The notes beneath the pieces are model-generated. The model was not told the DNA's origin and ran no database searches. It saw only the letters and a list, made by a program, of their open reading frames with translations. 22,305 bases of DNA from Thermoleophilia bacterium UBA6103 (lineage in GTDB: Bacteria; Actinomycetota; Thermoleophilia; UBA2241). Shown here piece by piece: positions 7,230 through 14,671 of this stretch. How positions within the stretch are numbered: the first letter of the stretch is position 1; each line of letters starts with the position of its first letter. Made by a program: the position numbers and the translations under genes. The stretch spans positions 6,437 to 28,741 of the forward strand of contig DIWP01000013.1 of NCBI GenBank assembly GCA_002423545.1. Direction: 5' to 3'.

Positions 7230-8798
7230 TCAGTCCCGCGGCACGACCTGGGTGCCGGCCCTGGTGTCGCGGACCTCGAAGCCCGCCTTCTGAAGCGCGT
7301 CGCGCACCGTGTCCGAGCTCTGCCAGTCCTTCCCGGCGCGGTAGTGGTCGCGCAGGGCGACGGCGAAGCTGGCATCGCCGCAGTCCAGACGCTCCTGGTA
7401 AAGCAGCTCGAGGTCCTCCCAGCGGCCGGCGGCCGCCAGCCTGTCTGCCGACGGCAGGGCCACGTGTCCTGTGGCGCAGCTGTCGGCGCCGTCGCCGGCC
7501 ACGGTGCCGGCCGGCGTCAGGACGCTCTCCTGAGCGGGCAGACGGACGAACAACAGCCCGGCCAGCTCGCGCAGCGTCCGGCGGGCGGCGTCCAGCGCCG
7601 AGCGGTCGAGCTCGGCGGCGCCGCTGTCGATGTCGGCGAGGTACCTGTACGTGTCGCCGACGAGAGCGAAGAGCGCGCCGAGCGCGCCGGCGGTGTTGAG
7701 GTCGTCGTCCATGTGCTCGGCAAAGGCCGCCGCCGCCGCGTCGACGCGGGCGCCGAATCCCGATGCGGCCTCGGGTCCGTCGCCGGCCGCCGAGAGGCGG
7801 AAGTCGATGTCCCGCACCGCACCGGCGAGCCGCTCGTACGAAGCCCTCGCCTCGTCGAGCTTCTCGACCGAGAACTCGAGCGGGCTGCGATAGTGCGTGG
7901 TGAGGAAGTACATCATCACCACCGGCGCGTCGCCGTGCTGGGCGTCACCGTAGCGGTCCAGCACCTCGCGCAGCAGGAAGATGTTGCCGACAGACTTGGC
8001 CATCTTCTCGCCTTCGCTGCGGATCATGCCGTTGTGCATCCAGTACCGCGCAAACGGCAGGCCGGCGGCTTCGGATTGGGCGATCTCGTTCTCGTGATGC
8101 GGGAAGATCAGGTCGCGGCCGCCGCCATGGACATCGAAGCCGGGGCCGAGATAGCGCAGCCCCATCGCCGAGCACTCGATGTGCCAGCCGGGACGTCCCC
8201 GACCCCAGGGGCTCTCCCACGACGGCTCGCCGGGCTTGGCGGCCTTCCAGATCGCGAAGTCGAGCGGATCCTTCTTGCCGGGCTCGGCAGCGACGCGGGC
8301 GCCCTCCTCGAGGTCCGCGATCCTCTGCCGGCTCAGCTTGCCGTACTCCGGGAACGAGCGGATGCGGAAGTAGACGCTTCCCTTGGCTGCATAGGCATGA
8401 CCGCGATCGATCAGACTGCCACAGAGATCGATGATCTCGGCGATGGTCTCGGTGGCGCGCGGCTCGATGTCAGGTCGCAGTGCCGGGCCGAGACGGCCCA
8501 TGTCCTCGTGATAGGCGGCGGTGAACTCGGTCGCCACATCCTGAGTGGCCCGACCCTCCGCGGCCGCCTTGTCGATGATCTTGTCGTCGATGTCGGTGAT
8601 GTTCTCGACCAGCGTGACCTCGTAGCCACGATGACGCAGCCACTCGCGCAGCACGGCGAAGGTGACGTACGGGCGAGCATTGCCGATGTGAACGTAGTTG
8701 TAGACGGTGGGGCCGCAACAGTAGATGCCGGCCCTGCCCTCCTCGCGGGGAACGAACTCTTCCTTGTGCTGCACCATCGAGTCGAAGAGGCGGATCAC
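7230..8798 (-). CDS. cysS: Cysteinyl-tRNA synthetase
   Basis: 522 aa class I synthetase. The HIGH motif is HIGN (37-40) and the KMSKS loop is KMAKS (265-269). Zinc ligands that recognise the cysteine thiol are visible: C28 (CCGPTVY), C209 (HIECSAMG), H234 and E238 (FPHHENEIA). The C-terminal helical domains follow; residues about 410-450 form a longer, low-complexity insertion before the end. The start is taken as GTG at 8798, which gives the usual IRLFDS beginning with AGGT upstream; GTG at 8810 and TTG at 8816 are alternatives. A promoter candidate lies about 45 bp upstream, so the cysS-rlmB-yacP-sigH set can probably be transcribed apart from gltX. No T-box element is evident. Confidence 0.96.
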   Translation of the reverse strand: MIRLFDSMVQHKEEFVPREEGRAGIYCCGPTVYNYVHIGNARPYVTFAVLREWLRHRGYEVTLVENITDIDDKIIDKAAAEGRATQDVATEFTAAYHEDMGRLGPALRPDIEPRATETIAEIIDLCGSLIDRGHAYAAKGSVYFRIRSFPEYGKLSRQRIADLEEGARVAAEPGKKDPLDFAIWKAAKPGEPSWESPWGRGRPGWHIECSAMGLRYLGPGFDVHGGGRDLIFPHHENEIAQSEAAGLPFARYWMHNGMIRSEGEKMAKSVGNIFLLREVLDRYGDAQHGDAPVVMMYFLTTHYRSPLEFSVEKLDEARASYERLAGAVRDIDFRLSAAGDGPEAASGFGARVDAAAAAFAEHMDDDLNTAGALGALFALVGDTYRYLADIDSGAAELDRSALDAARRTLRELAGLLFVRLPAQESVLTPAGTVAGDGADSCATGHVALPSADRLAAAGRWEDLELLYQERLDCGDASFAVALRDHYRAGKDWQSSDTVRDALQKAGFEVRDTRAGTQVVPRD

Positions 8799-9051
8799 CG
8801 TGGACCTCACTGACAATCGCCGGAACGGATGACGGACAGACCCATGCTACCGCACCACGCAGGCAGACCTCACCCGCAGCGCGGAGTGAGCCGGTCCGAC
8901 GGGTCGGACAGTAGGTGGCGGGCCGGTGTGCTGCACCCCGGCGAAGGCGGCGTGCCGGCACGTCATGACGGGCGTCGCAGGCCGGCTCCGTCGGCTCCGG
9001 CCGGTGTCCGCCCGGATGGCGGCGGCATGTCGGCGGGTCGAGCGACCGCCG
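8799..9051 (-). other. Intergenic region between gltX and cysS, no gene
   Basis: 253 bp. It contains a 6-bp hairpin with a 4-nt loop (8894-8909), a 12-bp palindrome (8951-8962) and the cysS promoter candidate at 8844-8849. The hairpins could end gltX transcription but lack T-tracts. I checked for a T-box consensus and found none. Confidence 0.4.
8844..8849 (-). promoter_or_regulatory. -10 element candidate for cysS
   Basis: TAGCAT on the minus strand lies within the 11-mer GGTAGCATGGG (8851-8841). The identical 11-mer occurs upstream of the wHTH regulator gene (19532-19522), where a -35 is also present. The -35 here is poor. The predicted leader is about 40 nt. Confidence 0.35.
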
Positions 9052-10482
9052 TCAGCGACTCGCGGCGCCGGCCCGTGCCAGGCGAGCCAGGGCGTCGCTC
9101 CGCGCGATCGCGGCGACGACGAAGACGAGGTCCGGGCCGTGTTCGCGCCCGGTCAGGACCAGGCGCAGCGGCAGCAGCGCGTCGCGCGCCGCGACACCGG
9201 CCTGCTTGGCCCACGATCGATACGCGGCCAGCAGCTCGCGCGCGTCGGCCTCGTCGAGCCACTCCGCGGCCTGTGCACGCAGCTCGGCGAACTGCGTGAG
9301 CTGCCAGTGAGCGGCGGCGACACGCTCATCGACCGGCCCCGGCGGCGGCTGGAGTATCGGCGCCGCCGCCTCCGGCACCTCGCCGTAGCGCTCCAGCGAC
9401 GGCCTGAGCGCCGCCGCCAGCGCGGCGACGGCCGGCGCCAAAGTACCGGCCGGCAGCCGCTCTGCGACGAGTCGGCGATGGGTCTCGTCGTCGAGGCGCA
9501 TGATGTGCTGATGGTCCAGCCAGTCGAGCTTGGCGACATCGAAGACGGCCGGACTGGCCGAGAGCGCCTCGATCCGGAACTCAGCCTCGAGACGAGACAG
9601 GCTCAGGACCTCGTCGTCGCCATGCGACCACGACAAGAGCGCGAGGTAGTTGGCGATCGCTGCCGGCAGGTACCCGAGCCGGCGGAAGTCGCCGATCGTG
9701 GTGGCGCCGTACCGCTTGGAGAGCTTGCCGCCGTCGGCGCCGAGCACGAGCGAGTGGTGAGCGTACCGCGGCGCCGGTGCGCCGAGCGCCAGGAACACCG
9801 CCAGTTGACGCACCGTGTTGGTCAGATGATCCTCGCCGCGGACGACGTGAGTGATGCCCATCTCCCGATCGTCGACGGCGGCGGCGAAGTTGTACCCGGC
9901 AGCGCCGCTGGAGCGCACGATGATGAAGTCGCCGAATGTGAGCGGCCCGAACTCGACCGGCCCCCGGATGAGGTCGTCGACGAGCCAGCGCTGCGCCGGC
10001 ACCCTCAGACGCAGGACGGCCGGTTCGCCGGCGTCCCGGCGGGCGGCGGCCTCGGCGGCCGGGATCGCGGCGCAGCGGCCGTCATAACGCGGTGTGCCGC
10101 CCTCGGCCAGCTGCCGCGCCCGCACGCGCTCCAGACGCTCCGCCGTGCAGAAACAGGGGTAGGCGTGCCCGGCGGCGACCAGTCCTTCGGCCAGAGAGCG
10201 ATAGAGCTCTGAACGCTCGCTCTGACGGTAGGGACCGGCGGGTCCGCCGACGTCCGGCCCCTCGTCCCAGCGCAGTCCCAGCCAGCGCAGGTCGGCGAGG
10301 ATCGATGCCTCGTGACGCTGCTCCGAGCGGGCGGCGTCGGTGTCTTCGATGCGCAGCACGAAGTCGCCGCCGTGATGACGCGCGAAGAGGTAGTTGTAGA
10401 GCGCCGTACGAGCCGACCCGATGTGCAGCCCCCCGGTAGGACTCGGTGCAAAGCGCACCCGTACACGCGCTGTCGTCTCCGT
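9052..10482 (-). CDS. gltX: Glutamyl-tRNA synthetase
   Basis: 476 aa class I synthetase. The nucleotide-binding motif is HIGS (20-23) in FAPSPTGGLHIGSARTAL, and the KMSKS loop is KLSKR (253-257). A zinc-type set C110, C112, Y133 and C137 matches the E. coli GluRS arrangement. Anticodon-binding helices fill the C-terminus. The start is unusual: GAGGGAGG stands 6 nt before an ACG codon at 10482, and no ATG, GTG or TTG sits at that spacing. In-frame alternatives are GTG at 10458, which would begin at RFAPSPTG, and GTG at 10527, which lies at or above the predicted transcript start. It heads the translation cluster and is divergent from the decarboxylase pair. Whether it also charges tRNA-Gln cannot be seen. 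Confidence 0.93.
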   Translation of the reverse strand, partial: TETTARVRVRFAPSPTGGLHIGSARTALYNYLFARHHGGDFVLRIEDTDAARSEQRHEASILADLRWLGLRWDEGPDVGGPAGPYRQSERSELYRSLAEGLVAAGHAYPCFCTAERLERVRARQLAEGGTPRYDGRCAAIPAAEAAARRDAGEPAVLRLRVPAQRWLVDDLIRGPVEFGPLTFGDFIIVRSSGAAGYNFAAAVDDREMGITHVVRGEDHLTNTVRQLAVFLALGAPAPRYAHHSLVLGADGGKLSKRYGATTIGDFRRLGYLPAAIANYLALLSWSHGDDEVLSLSRLEAEFRIEALSASPAVFDVAKLDWLDHQHIMRLDDETHRRLVAERLPAGTLAPAVAALAAALRPSLERYGEVPEAAAPILQPPPGPVDERVAAAHWQLTQFAELRAQAAEWLDEADARELLAAYRSWAKQAGVAARDALLPLRLVLTGREHGPDLVFVVAAIARSDALARLARAGAASR

Positions 10483-10531
10483 GGTCTGCCTCCCTCGCCG
10501 AGCAACGGCATTCTGCCTGCAAAGCACAGGG

Positions 10532-10561
10532 AGTGTAGCGGTGCGCACCGACTGCGGGCAA
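10532..10561 (-). promoter_or_regulatory. Promoter candidate for gltX
   Basis: Read on the minus strand, TTGCCC (10561-10556) and TACACT (10537-10532) are 18 bp apart. Transcription would start near 10525, giving a leader of about 43 nt to the ACG at 10482 and excluding a start codon at 10527. Confidence 0.5.
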
Positions 10562-10622
10562 GCAGTGGCACGGCACCGGCCGGGAGGCGGCGGGCGACAC
10601 GACGAGCGACCGGCGTGTCCGG

Positions 10623-10652
10623 TTGTCGACGCCCGAGCGGTTCCGATAGGTT
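10623..10652 (+). promoter_or_regulatory. Promoter candidate for the first decarboxylase gene
   Basis: TTGTCG (10623-10628) and TAGGTT (10647-10652) are 18 bp apart. The predicted start is about 10659-10660, which coincides with the GTG start codon at 10660, so the mRNA may be leaderless. Confidence 0.3.
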
Positions 10653-10659
10653 CGCTGCT

Positions 10660-12222
10660 GTGAGCAGCTCTCAGACAGACGACGCCGGCGGCCAGGGCCC
10701 GGACACGCCCGGCCACTCAGGCGGCACGGCCGATCGCGGCGATCCGCGGCAGCGTCGCACCCCGATCCTCGACGGGCTGCTGCTCTACCGCGAACGCGAC
10801 TACGTGCCGTTCCACATGCCCGGCCACAAGCGCGGGCGCGGCGCGCCGCCACGGCTGCGGGAGGCGCTGGGCGCGGCGCTGGACGTCGATCTGCCGCTCA
10901 CGCCCGGCTTTGAAGACACCCGGCAGCGGGCCGGCCGTCTCGGGGCGGCCGAGGAGCTCGCCGCACAGGCCTGGAACGCCGACCGTGCCTTCTTCCTCAC
11001 GAACGGGTCGAGCGGCGGCCTGCACACGCTGGTCCTTGCGCTGGCGCCGCCGGGCAGCGTCGTGGTGGCGCCCCGCAACGCCCATGTGGCGCTCACCGAC
11101 GGCCTCATCCTCTCCGGCGCCATGCCGATCTACCTGGAGCCGGAGATCGACAGCGAGTGGGGCGTCGCCCTCAACGTGCCGCCGCAGCGGTTCCGGGACG
11201 CGCTGGCGACGCATCCGGAGGCGCGAGCGGTCTTCGTGAGCTCCCCGAGCTACAACGGCTGCTGCGCGCACATCGAGCCGATCGTCACCGCCGCACACGC
11301 GGCCGGCGCCACGGTCGCCGTCGATCAGGCGTGGGGAGCCCACCTTCACTTCTGCAGCGCCCTGCCGGCCGGTGCCCTGGAGCAGGGCGCCGACGCCATG
11401 GTCACCAGCGTGCACAAGCTCACCGGCGGCGTGTCGCAGGCGTCGCTGATCGCCGCCCAGGGCGAGCGCCTCGATCTCGACCGGCTGGCCGCCGTCGTCG
11501 CCATGTTGCGCAGCACCAGCATGCTTGTGCAGATCCTGGCGTCGATCGACGCCACGCGCATGCAGATGGTCACCGAGGGCGAAGAGCTGTGGCAGCGCGC
11601 CCTCGAGCTGGCGGCGTCGGCTCGTTCCCGATTGGCGCGAGTCCCCGGGCTGCGCTGCATGGACGCCGCAGTCACGGAGCACCGGTCGGTCGCCGACCTC
11701 GACCTCACGCGGCTCACCGTTTCGGCCGCCGACCTCGGCTGGGCCGGCTATGAGCTGGAATGGGAGCTGCGCGAGCGGTACCGCATCGCCGTCGAGAGCG
11801 CCGACGCCATCGGCATCGTCATGAACGTGACCTATGCGGACACGTCGGAGACCCTCGACCGTCTGGTGGCGGCCCTCACGGCGATCGCCGCCGAGGGTCC
11901 CCGCAGCGGCGCCACCCGCGCCGACAGGGCGGCCCTCCAGCTCACCCTGCCGCCGTTCTCGCGCCTGCTCATGACGCCGCGGGCCGCCTTCTTCGCGACG
12001 ACCCGGACCGTGCCGCTGCGCTCGTGCGTCGGCGAGGTGAGCGCCGAAGTCGTCACGCCGTATCCGCCCGGCGTACCGGTCCTGGGCCCCGGCGAGAAGA
12101 TCAGCAGCGAGATCGTCGCGTTCCTGGAAGACTTCAAGCGGCGCGGTCTGCGCGTCCATGGACCACACGACCCCGGCCTCGACACGATGCGTGTCGTGGA
12201 GCGACCGCTCGAGGACGACTGA
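10660..12222 (+). CDS. PLP-dependent Orn/Lys/Arg decarboxylase family protein, copy 1
   Basis: 520 aa. A non-conserved N-terminal tail (1-32) precedes the fold-type I PLP domain, with the FHMPGHKRG signature (51-59), TNGSSGG (114-120) for phosphate binding, D222 in VDQAWG for the pyridine nitrogen, and the Schiff-base lysine K253 in SVHKLTGG. The C-terminal domain has SAEVVTPYPPGVPVLGPGE. The family decarboxylates lysine, ornithine or arginine to polyamine precursors. Two features differ from many relatives: DQAWG instead of DEAHG, and HVA (142-144) where copy 2 and the wider family have HKS. The start is a GTG with little ribosome-site signal, consistent with a leaderless mRNA. Copy 2 follows on the same strand. 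Substrate cannot be assigned, and loss of the HKS lysine leaves activity open. Confidence 0.85.
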   Translation: MSSSQTDDAGGQGPDTPGHSGGTADRGDPRQRRTPILDGLLLYRERDYVPFHMPGHKRGRGAPPRLREALGAALDVDLPLTPGFEDTRQRAGRLGAAEELAAQAWNADRAFFLTNGSSGGLHTLVLALAPPGSVVVAPRNAHVALTDGLILSGAMPIYLEPEIDSEWGVALNVPPQRFRDALATHPEARAVFVSSPSYNGCCAHIEPIVTAAHAAGATVAVDQAWGAHLHFCSALPAGALEQGADAMVTSVHKLTGGVSQASLIAAQGERLDLDRLAAVVAMLRSTSMLVQILASIDATRMQMVTEGEELWQRALELAASARSRLARVPGLRCMDAAVTEHRSVADLDLTRLTVSAADLGWAGYELEWELRERYRIAVESADAIGIVMNVTYADTSETLDRLVAALTAIAAEGPRSGATRADRAALQLTLPPFSRLLMTPRAAFFATTRTVPLRSCVGEVSAEVVTPYPPGVPVLGPGEKISSEIVAFLEDFKRRGLRVHGPHDPGLDTMRVVERPLEDD

Positions 12223-12288
12223 GCACACATGTCCAGCGAAGCGGCGACCGCACGCGGGCGAGGCCGGACGGCGGCAGAAGGAGGCGCA

Positions 12289-13761
12289 GTGACGAACGAC
12301 CAGAGGCAGACGCCGTACCTCGACGCGCTGCTGCGCTACCGGGCCCGCGGCTTCACCGCCTTTCACACACCCGGTCACAAGCTCGGCAAGGGCGCCCCCG
12401 CCGGCCTGGTCGAGGCCGTCGGCCTCGACCTGCTGAAGGTCGACCTCGCCGTCGCCGGGGCGGTCGAGGACACGCGCGAGTCGACCGGCCTCGTCGCCGC
12501 CGCCGAACAGATCGCCGCCGAAGCCTGGGGCGCCGAGCGCTGCTTCTTTCTGGTCAACGGCTCCACCAGCGGCGTGCAGAGCCTGGTCGTCTCACTGGCC
12601 GGTCCCGGCGTGCCGATCATCGTGCCCCGCAACTCGCACAAGTCGATGCTCGCCGGACTCATCTTCTCCGGCGCCATGCCGTGCTACATCGAGCCGGTCA
12701 TCGACCCCGAGTGGGGCGTCCCCCGCAACATCACCACCGACGCGGCGGCGACGGCGATCGCGACCTGTGGCGGCGCCCGAGCCTTCTTCGTGACCTCGCC
12801 CACCTACAACGGCTTCGGTGCCGATCTGCCGGCCCTAGCCGGACTGGCGCACGGGGCCGGCATACCGTTCATCGTCGATCAGGCCTGGGGGCCGCACTTC
12901 CGCTTCTGCTCGCTGCTGCCGGTCGACGCCATGACTGCCGGCGCCGACGCCGCCGTCACCAGCGTGCACAAGCTCATCAGCGGGTTGACCCAATCGTCGG
13001 TGCTCATGGCCAATGCCGCACGGATCAACCTGCGGCGTCTGGCCGGCGTCGTGAAGATGACGCAGAGCACCAGCCCGCAGGCACTCATCTACGCCTCCAT
13101 CGACGCCGCCCGCATGCAGATGGCCACCGACGGAGAGCGCCTCTGGACGCGCGCCGTGGAGCTGGCCGAGTGGGCCCGCGCCGCCGTGAACCGCATCGAC
13201 GGTCTGCGCTGCCTGGGCGACGAGTGCCTGGAGCGGCCCGGCATCGCCTCCTTCGACCCGACCCGGCTGACCATCACCGCGTGTGCCCTCGGTCACACCG
13301 GCTGGGAGCTCGAGACGGTCCTGCGCGATGACTACGGCATCGCCGTCGAGGCCGCCGACACGCTGAACATCGTCCTGAACGTGACCCATGGCGATGACAG
13401 GAGCGACGTGGAGCGGCTGGTGGCGAGCCTGGAAGACTATGCCGCCCGGTACCGCGACGCCGGCGGCGACGTCGGTGCCGGCTGCCGGCGCTTCACCGCC
13501 CAGCTCCCCGCCTTCACGCGGCAGGAGACCTCCCCGCAGGACGCCTTCTTCTCACCCTCGGTGCAACTGCCGCTGGCGCAGTGCAGCGGCCGCATCAGCG
13601 CCGAGATCGTGACTCCCTACCCGCCGGGGATACCCGTGCTGGGGCCGGGCGAGCTGATCTCTCCCGAGATCGTCGACTACCTCACCGAGGCCGGTGACCG
13701 CGGCCTCCATGTCCATGGGCCGGAAGACCTCACGCTGCGCACTCTGCGGGTGGTAGAGTGA
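12289..13761 (+). CDS. PLP-dependent Orn/Lys/Arg decarboxylase family protein, copy 2
   Basis: 490 aa. It has the same architecture as copy 1 and retains the full conserved set: FHTPGHKLG (25-33), LVNGSTSGV (88-96), NSHKSM (115-120), D197 in VDQAWG, Schiff-base K228 in SVHKLISGLTQSS, and SAEIVTPYPPGIPVLGPGE near the C-terminus. Expected activity is decarboxylation of arginine, lysine or ornithine in polyamine synthesis or acid response. GTG at 12289 is chosen because AGAAGGAGG lies 4 nt upstream; an ATG at 12229, 7 bp after copy 1, would add 20 residues without a good site. The genes look like a tandem duplication and are probably cotranscribed. The 3' end overlaps the TAGAGT promoter element of the lipoprotein gene. 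Confidence 0.88.
   Translation: MTNDQRQTPYLDALLRYRARGFTAFHTPGHKLGKGAPAGLVEAVGLDLLKVDLAVAGAVEDTRESTGLVAAAEQIAAEAWGAERCFFLVNGSTSGVQSLVVSLAGPGVPIIVPRNSHKSMLAGLIFSGAMPCYIEPVIDPEWGVPRNITTDAAATAIATCGGARAFFVTSPTYNGFGADLPALAGLAHGAGIPFIVDQAWGPHFRFCSLLPVDAMTAGADAAVTSVHKLISGLTQSSVLMANAARINLRRLAGVVKMTQSTSPQALIYASIDAARMQMATDGERLWTRAVELAEWARAAVNRIDGLRCLGDECLERPGIASFDPTRLTITACALGHTGWELETVLRDDYGIAVEAADTLNIVLNVTHGDDRSDVERLVASLEDYAARYRDAGGDVGAGCRRFTAQLPAFTRQETSPQDAFFSPSVQLPLAQCSGRISAEIVTPYPPGIPVLGPGELISPEIVDYLTEAGDRGLHVHGPEDLTLRTLRVVE
13751..13759 (+). promoter_or_regulatory. Extended -10 promoter candidate of the lipoprotein gene
   Basis: TGG-TAGAGT (TAGAGT at 13754-13759) lies within the 11-mer GTGGTAGAGTG shared with the NlpC/P60 gene (2671-2681), followed in both by a CCGCG tract. 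There is no convincing -35, and the element overlaps the stop codon of the upstream decarboxylase gene. Confidence 0.35.
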
Positions 13762-13769
13762 CCGCGGTC

Positions 13770-13803
13770 CCGTGCGGTCCGACCACCCGGCCCGACCGCA
13801 CGG
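13770..13803 (+). promoter_or_regulatory. 10-bp inverted repeat in the lipoprotein leader
   Basis: CCGTGCGGTC (13770-13779) pairs perfectly with GACCGCACGG (13794-13803) around 14 nt. It begins just after the predicted transcript start near 13766 and ends 64 nt before the ATG. With no T-run it may be a 5' mRNA stem, an operator, or a terminator for the decarboxylase pair upstream. Confidence 0.4.
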
Positions 13804-13867
13804 AGCCCATCATGTGCGGGTGACTCGCGACCCGCCGGCGGACATGGACAGGTGGAAAGGGGACTTC

Positions 13868-14485
13868 ATGCGGATGAGATGGCTGACCGCGGTAGCGGTG
13901 GTCCTGGTGGCGTCGCTGGCGCTCGGCCTGCTCGCCGGCTGTGGCGGTGGCACCACCACCTACACCAACGATGAGTACGGCTTCTCCTTCGACTACGACA
14001 GCGGCGTGTTCACCGAGAGCACGGACACGTCGGCGGCCGGCTCCGCCGGCGGCGACAGCGTCTTCAAGATCGGGTTCTTCGACGAGAACGGCACCAAGCA
14101 GGGCGACCAGTTCCGCGACGGCTTCCTGATCAATATCTACAAGCTCAACGTCAAGATCGACGAGTCGCTCATGCCGGCCGTCGCCGATGAGATCGAGAAG
14201 CTGCTGCCGGAGCTCGGCAAGGCGTTCGGCTCGGGGGCCACGTTCAGCGACCTCACCGAGGTCAAGAGCGGCAACGTCATGGGCTTCAAGACCGACTCGA
14301 CCTACGAGATGGAAGGGACGCCGTTCAAAGCCACCATGTACTTCCTCTTCAACGGCGACATCCAGTACCAGCTGACGTTCCAGGCGGCCGACGATCGCTG
14401 GAGCGAGCTGGAGCCGAGCTTCAAGCAGGTCATGGATACCTTCACGGTGACCGGTGAGGGAGAGCCCGAGCCGGCGCCGACGTGA
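13868..14485 (+). CDS. Putative lipoprotein with PsbP-like fold
   Basis: 205 aa. The N-terminus has basic residues, a hydrophobic stretch (6-20) and a lipobox LAGC with lipidated C25. The mature part begins with a Gly/Thr spacer, then YTNDEYGFSFDYDSG (32-46), the opening strand pattern of PsbP- and MOG1-like domains seen in many Gram-positive lipoproteins. The rest alternates amphipathic strands and helices and ends in an acidic, Pro-rich tail (EGEPEPAPT). It should be anchored to the outer face of the membrane. The ATG is supported by GAAAGGGGA 6 nt upstream. Function is unknown; the fold assignment is pattern-based. A strong terminator follows, so the transcript is probably monocistronic. 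Confidence 0.8.
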   Translation: MRMRWLTAVAVVLVASLALGLLAGCGGGTTTYTNDEYGFSFDYDSGVFTESTDTSAAGSAGGDSVFKIGFFDENGTKQGDQFRDGFLINIYKLNVKIDESLMPAVADEIEKLLPELGKAFGSGATFSDLTEVKSGNVMGFKTDSTYEMEGTPFKATMYFLFNGDIQYQLTFQAADDRWSELEPSFKQVMDTFTVTGEGEPEPAPT

Positions 14486-14515
14486 GCCGACGGCAGAGAG
14501 AAGGATAGACAGACG

Positions 14516-14551
14516 ACGAGCGGGCGGCCCGCGGGCCGCCCGCTCGTTCTT
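14516..14551 (+). terminator. Strong intrinsic terminator after the lipoprotein gene
   Basis: ACGAGCGGGCGGCCC (14516-14530) pairs perfectly with its reverse complement at 14533-14547, leaving 2 nt at the tip (a 4-nt loop if the last pair opens), and TTCTT follows the right arm on the plus strand. It lies 31 bp past the lipoprotein stop. Confidence 0.8.
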
Positions 14552-14555
14552 CGCT

Positions 14556-14575
14556 GTCGTGCCGTACGGCACGAC
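14556..14575. repeat. 20-bp perfect palindrome
   Basis: GTCGTGCCGT is followed directly by its reverse complement ACGGCACGAC. It sits 4 bp beyond the lipoprotein terminator and about 96 bp downstream of pyrE on the other strand. It may be part of the pyrE terminator or a DNA-binding site; a spacer-less palindrome suits a dimeric protein better than an RNA hairpin. Confidence 0.55.
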
Positions 14576-14590
14576 GCTCCCCCCGGCGCC

Positions 14591-14620
14591 GCGCACCCCG
14601 CGTAGGCGCACCCCGCGTCC
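14591..14620. repeat. Two tandem 15-bp units
   Basis: GCGCACCCCGCGT repeats exactly at 14591-14603 and 14606-14618, with the two trailing bases differing (AG, CC). A more diverged, shorter version may follow. No function is apparent. Confidence 0.45.
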
Positions 14621-14671
14621 GACGCCACGCGCCCGGCAGCCCGCGTCCGGCGCGACACCGCCGCGCCGGAG

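Larger units (their letters stand above)
14486..14671. other. Intergenic region between the lipoprotein gene and pyrE, no gene
   Basis: 186 bp between convergent genes. It is dense in structure: a 15-bp hairpin terminator (14516-14551), a 20-bp perfect palindrome (14556-14575) and two tandem 15-bp units (14591-14620). No credible gene is present. Confidence 0.6.

Noticed and set aside
8799..9051. T-box leader ahead of cysS.
   Set aside because: The conserved T-box sequence is absent, and the predicted leader of about 40 nt is too short.
9052..13761. Other long open frames opposite gltX and the two decarboxylase genes, several over 400 codons.
   Set aside because: They are antisense shadows of well-supported enzymes in high-GC DNA, with Arg/Ala/Gly-rich translations and no ribosome sites.
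13733..14611. Long minus-strand open frame opposite the lipoprotein gene.
   Set aside because: It mirrors the codon structure of a gene with signal peptide, ribosome site and terminator; its own translation has no recognisable domain.
14591..14620. Start of a CRISPR or other repeat array.
   Set aside because: There are only two adjacent 15-bp units with no spacers and no cas genes.
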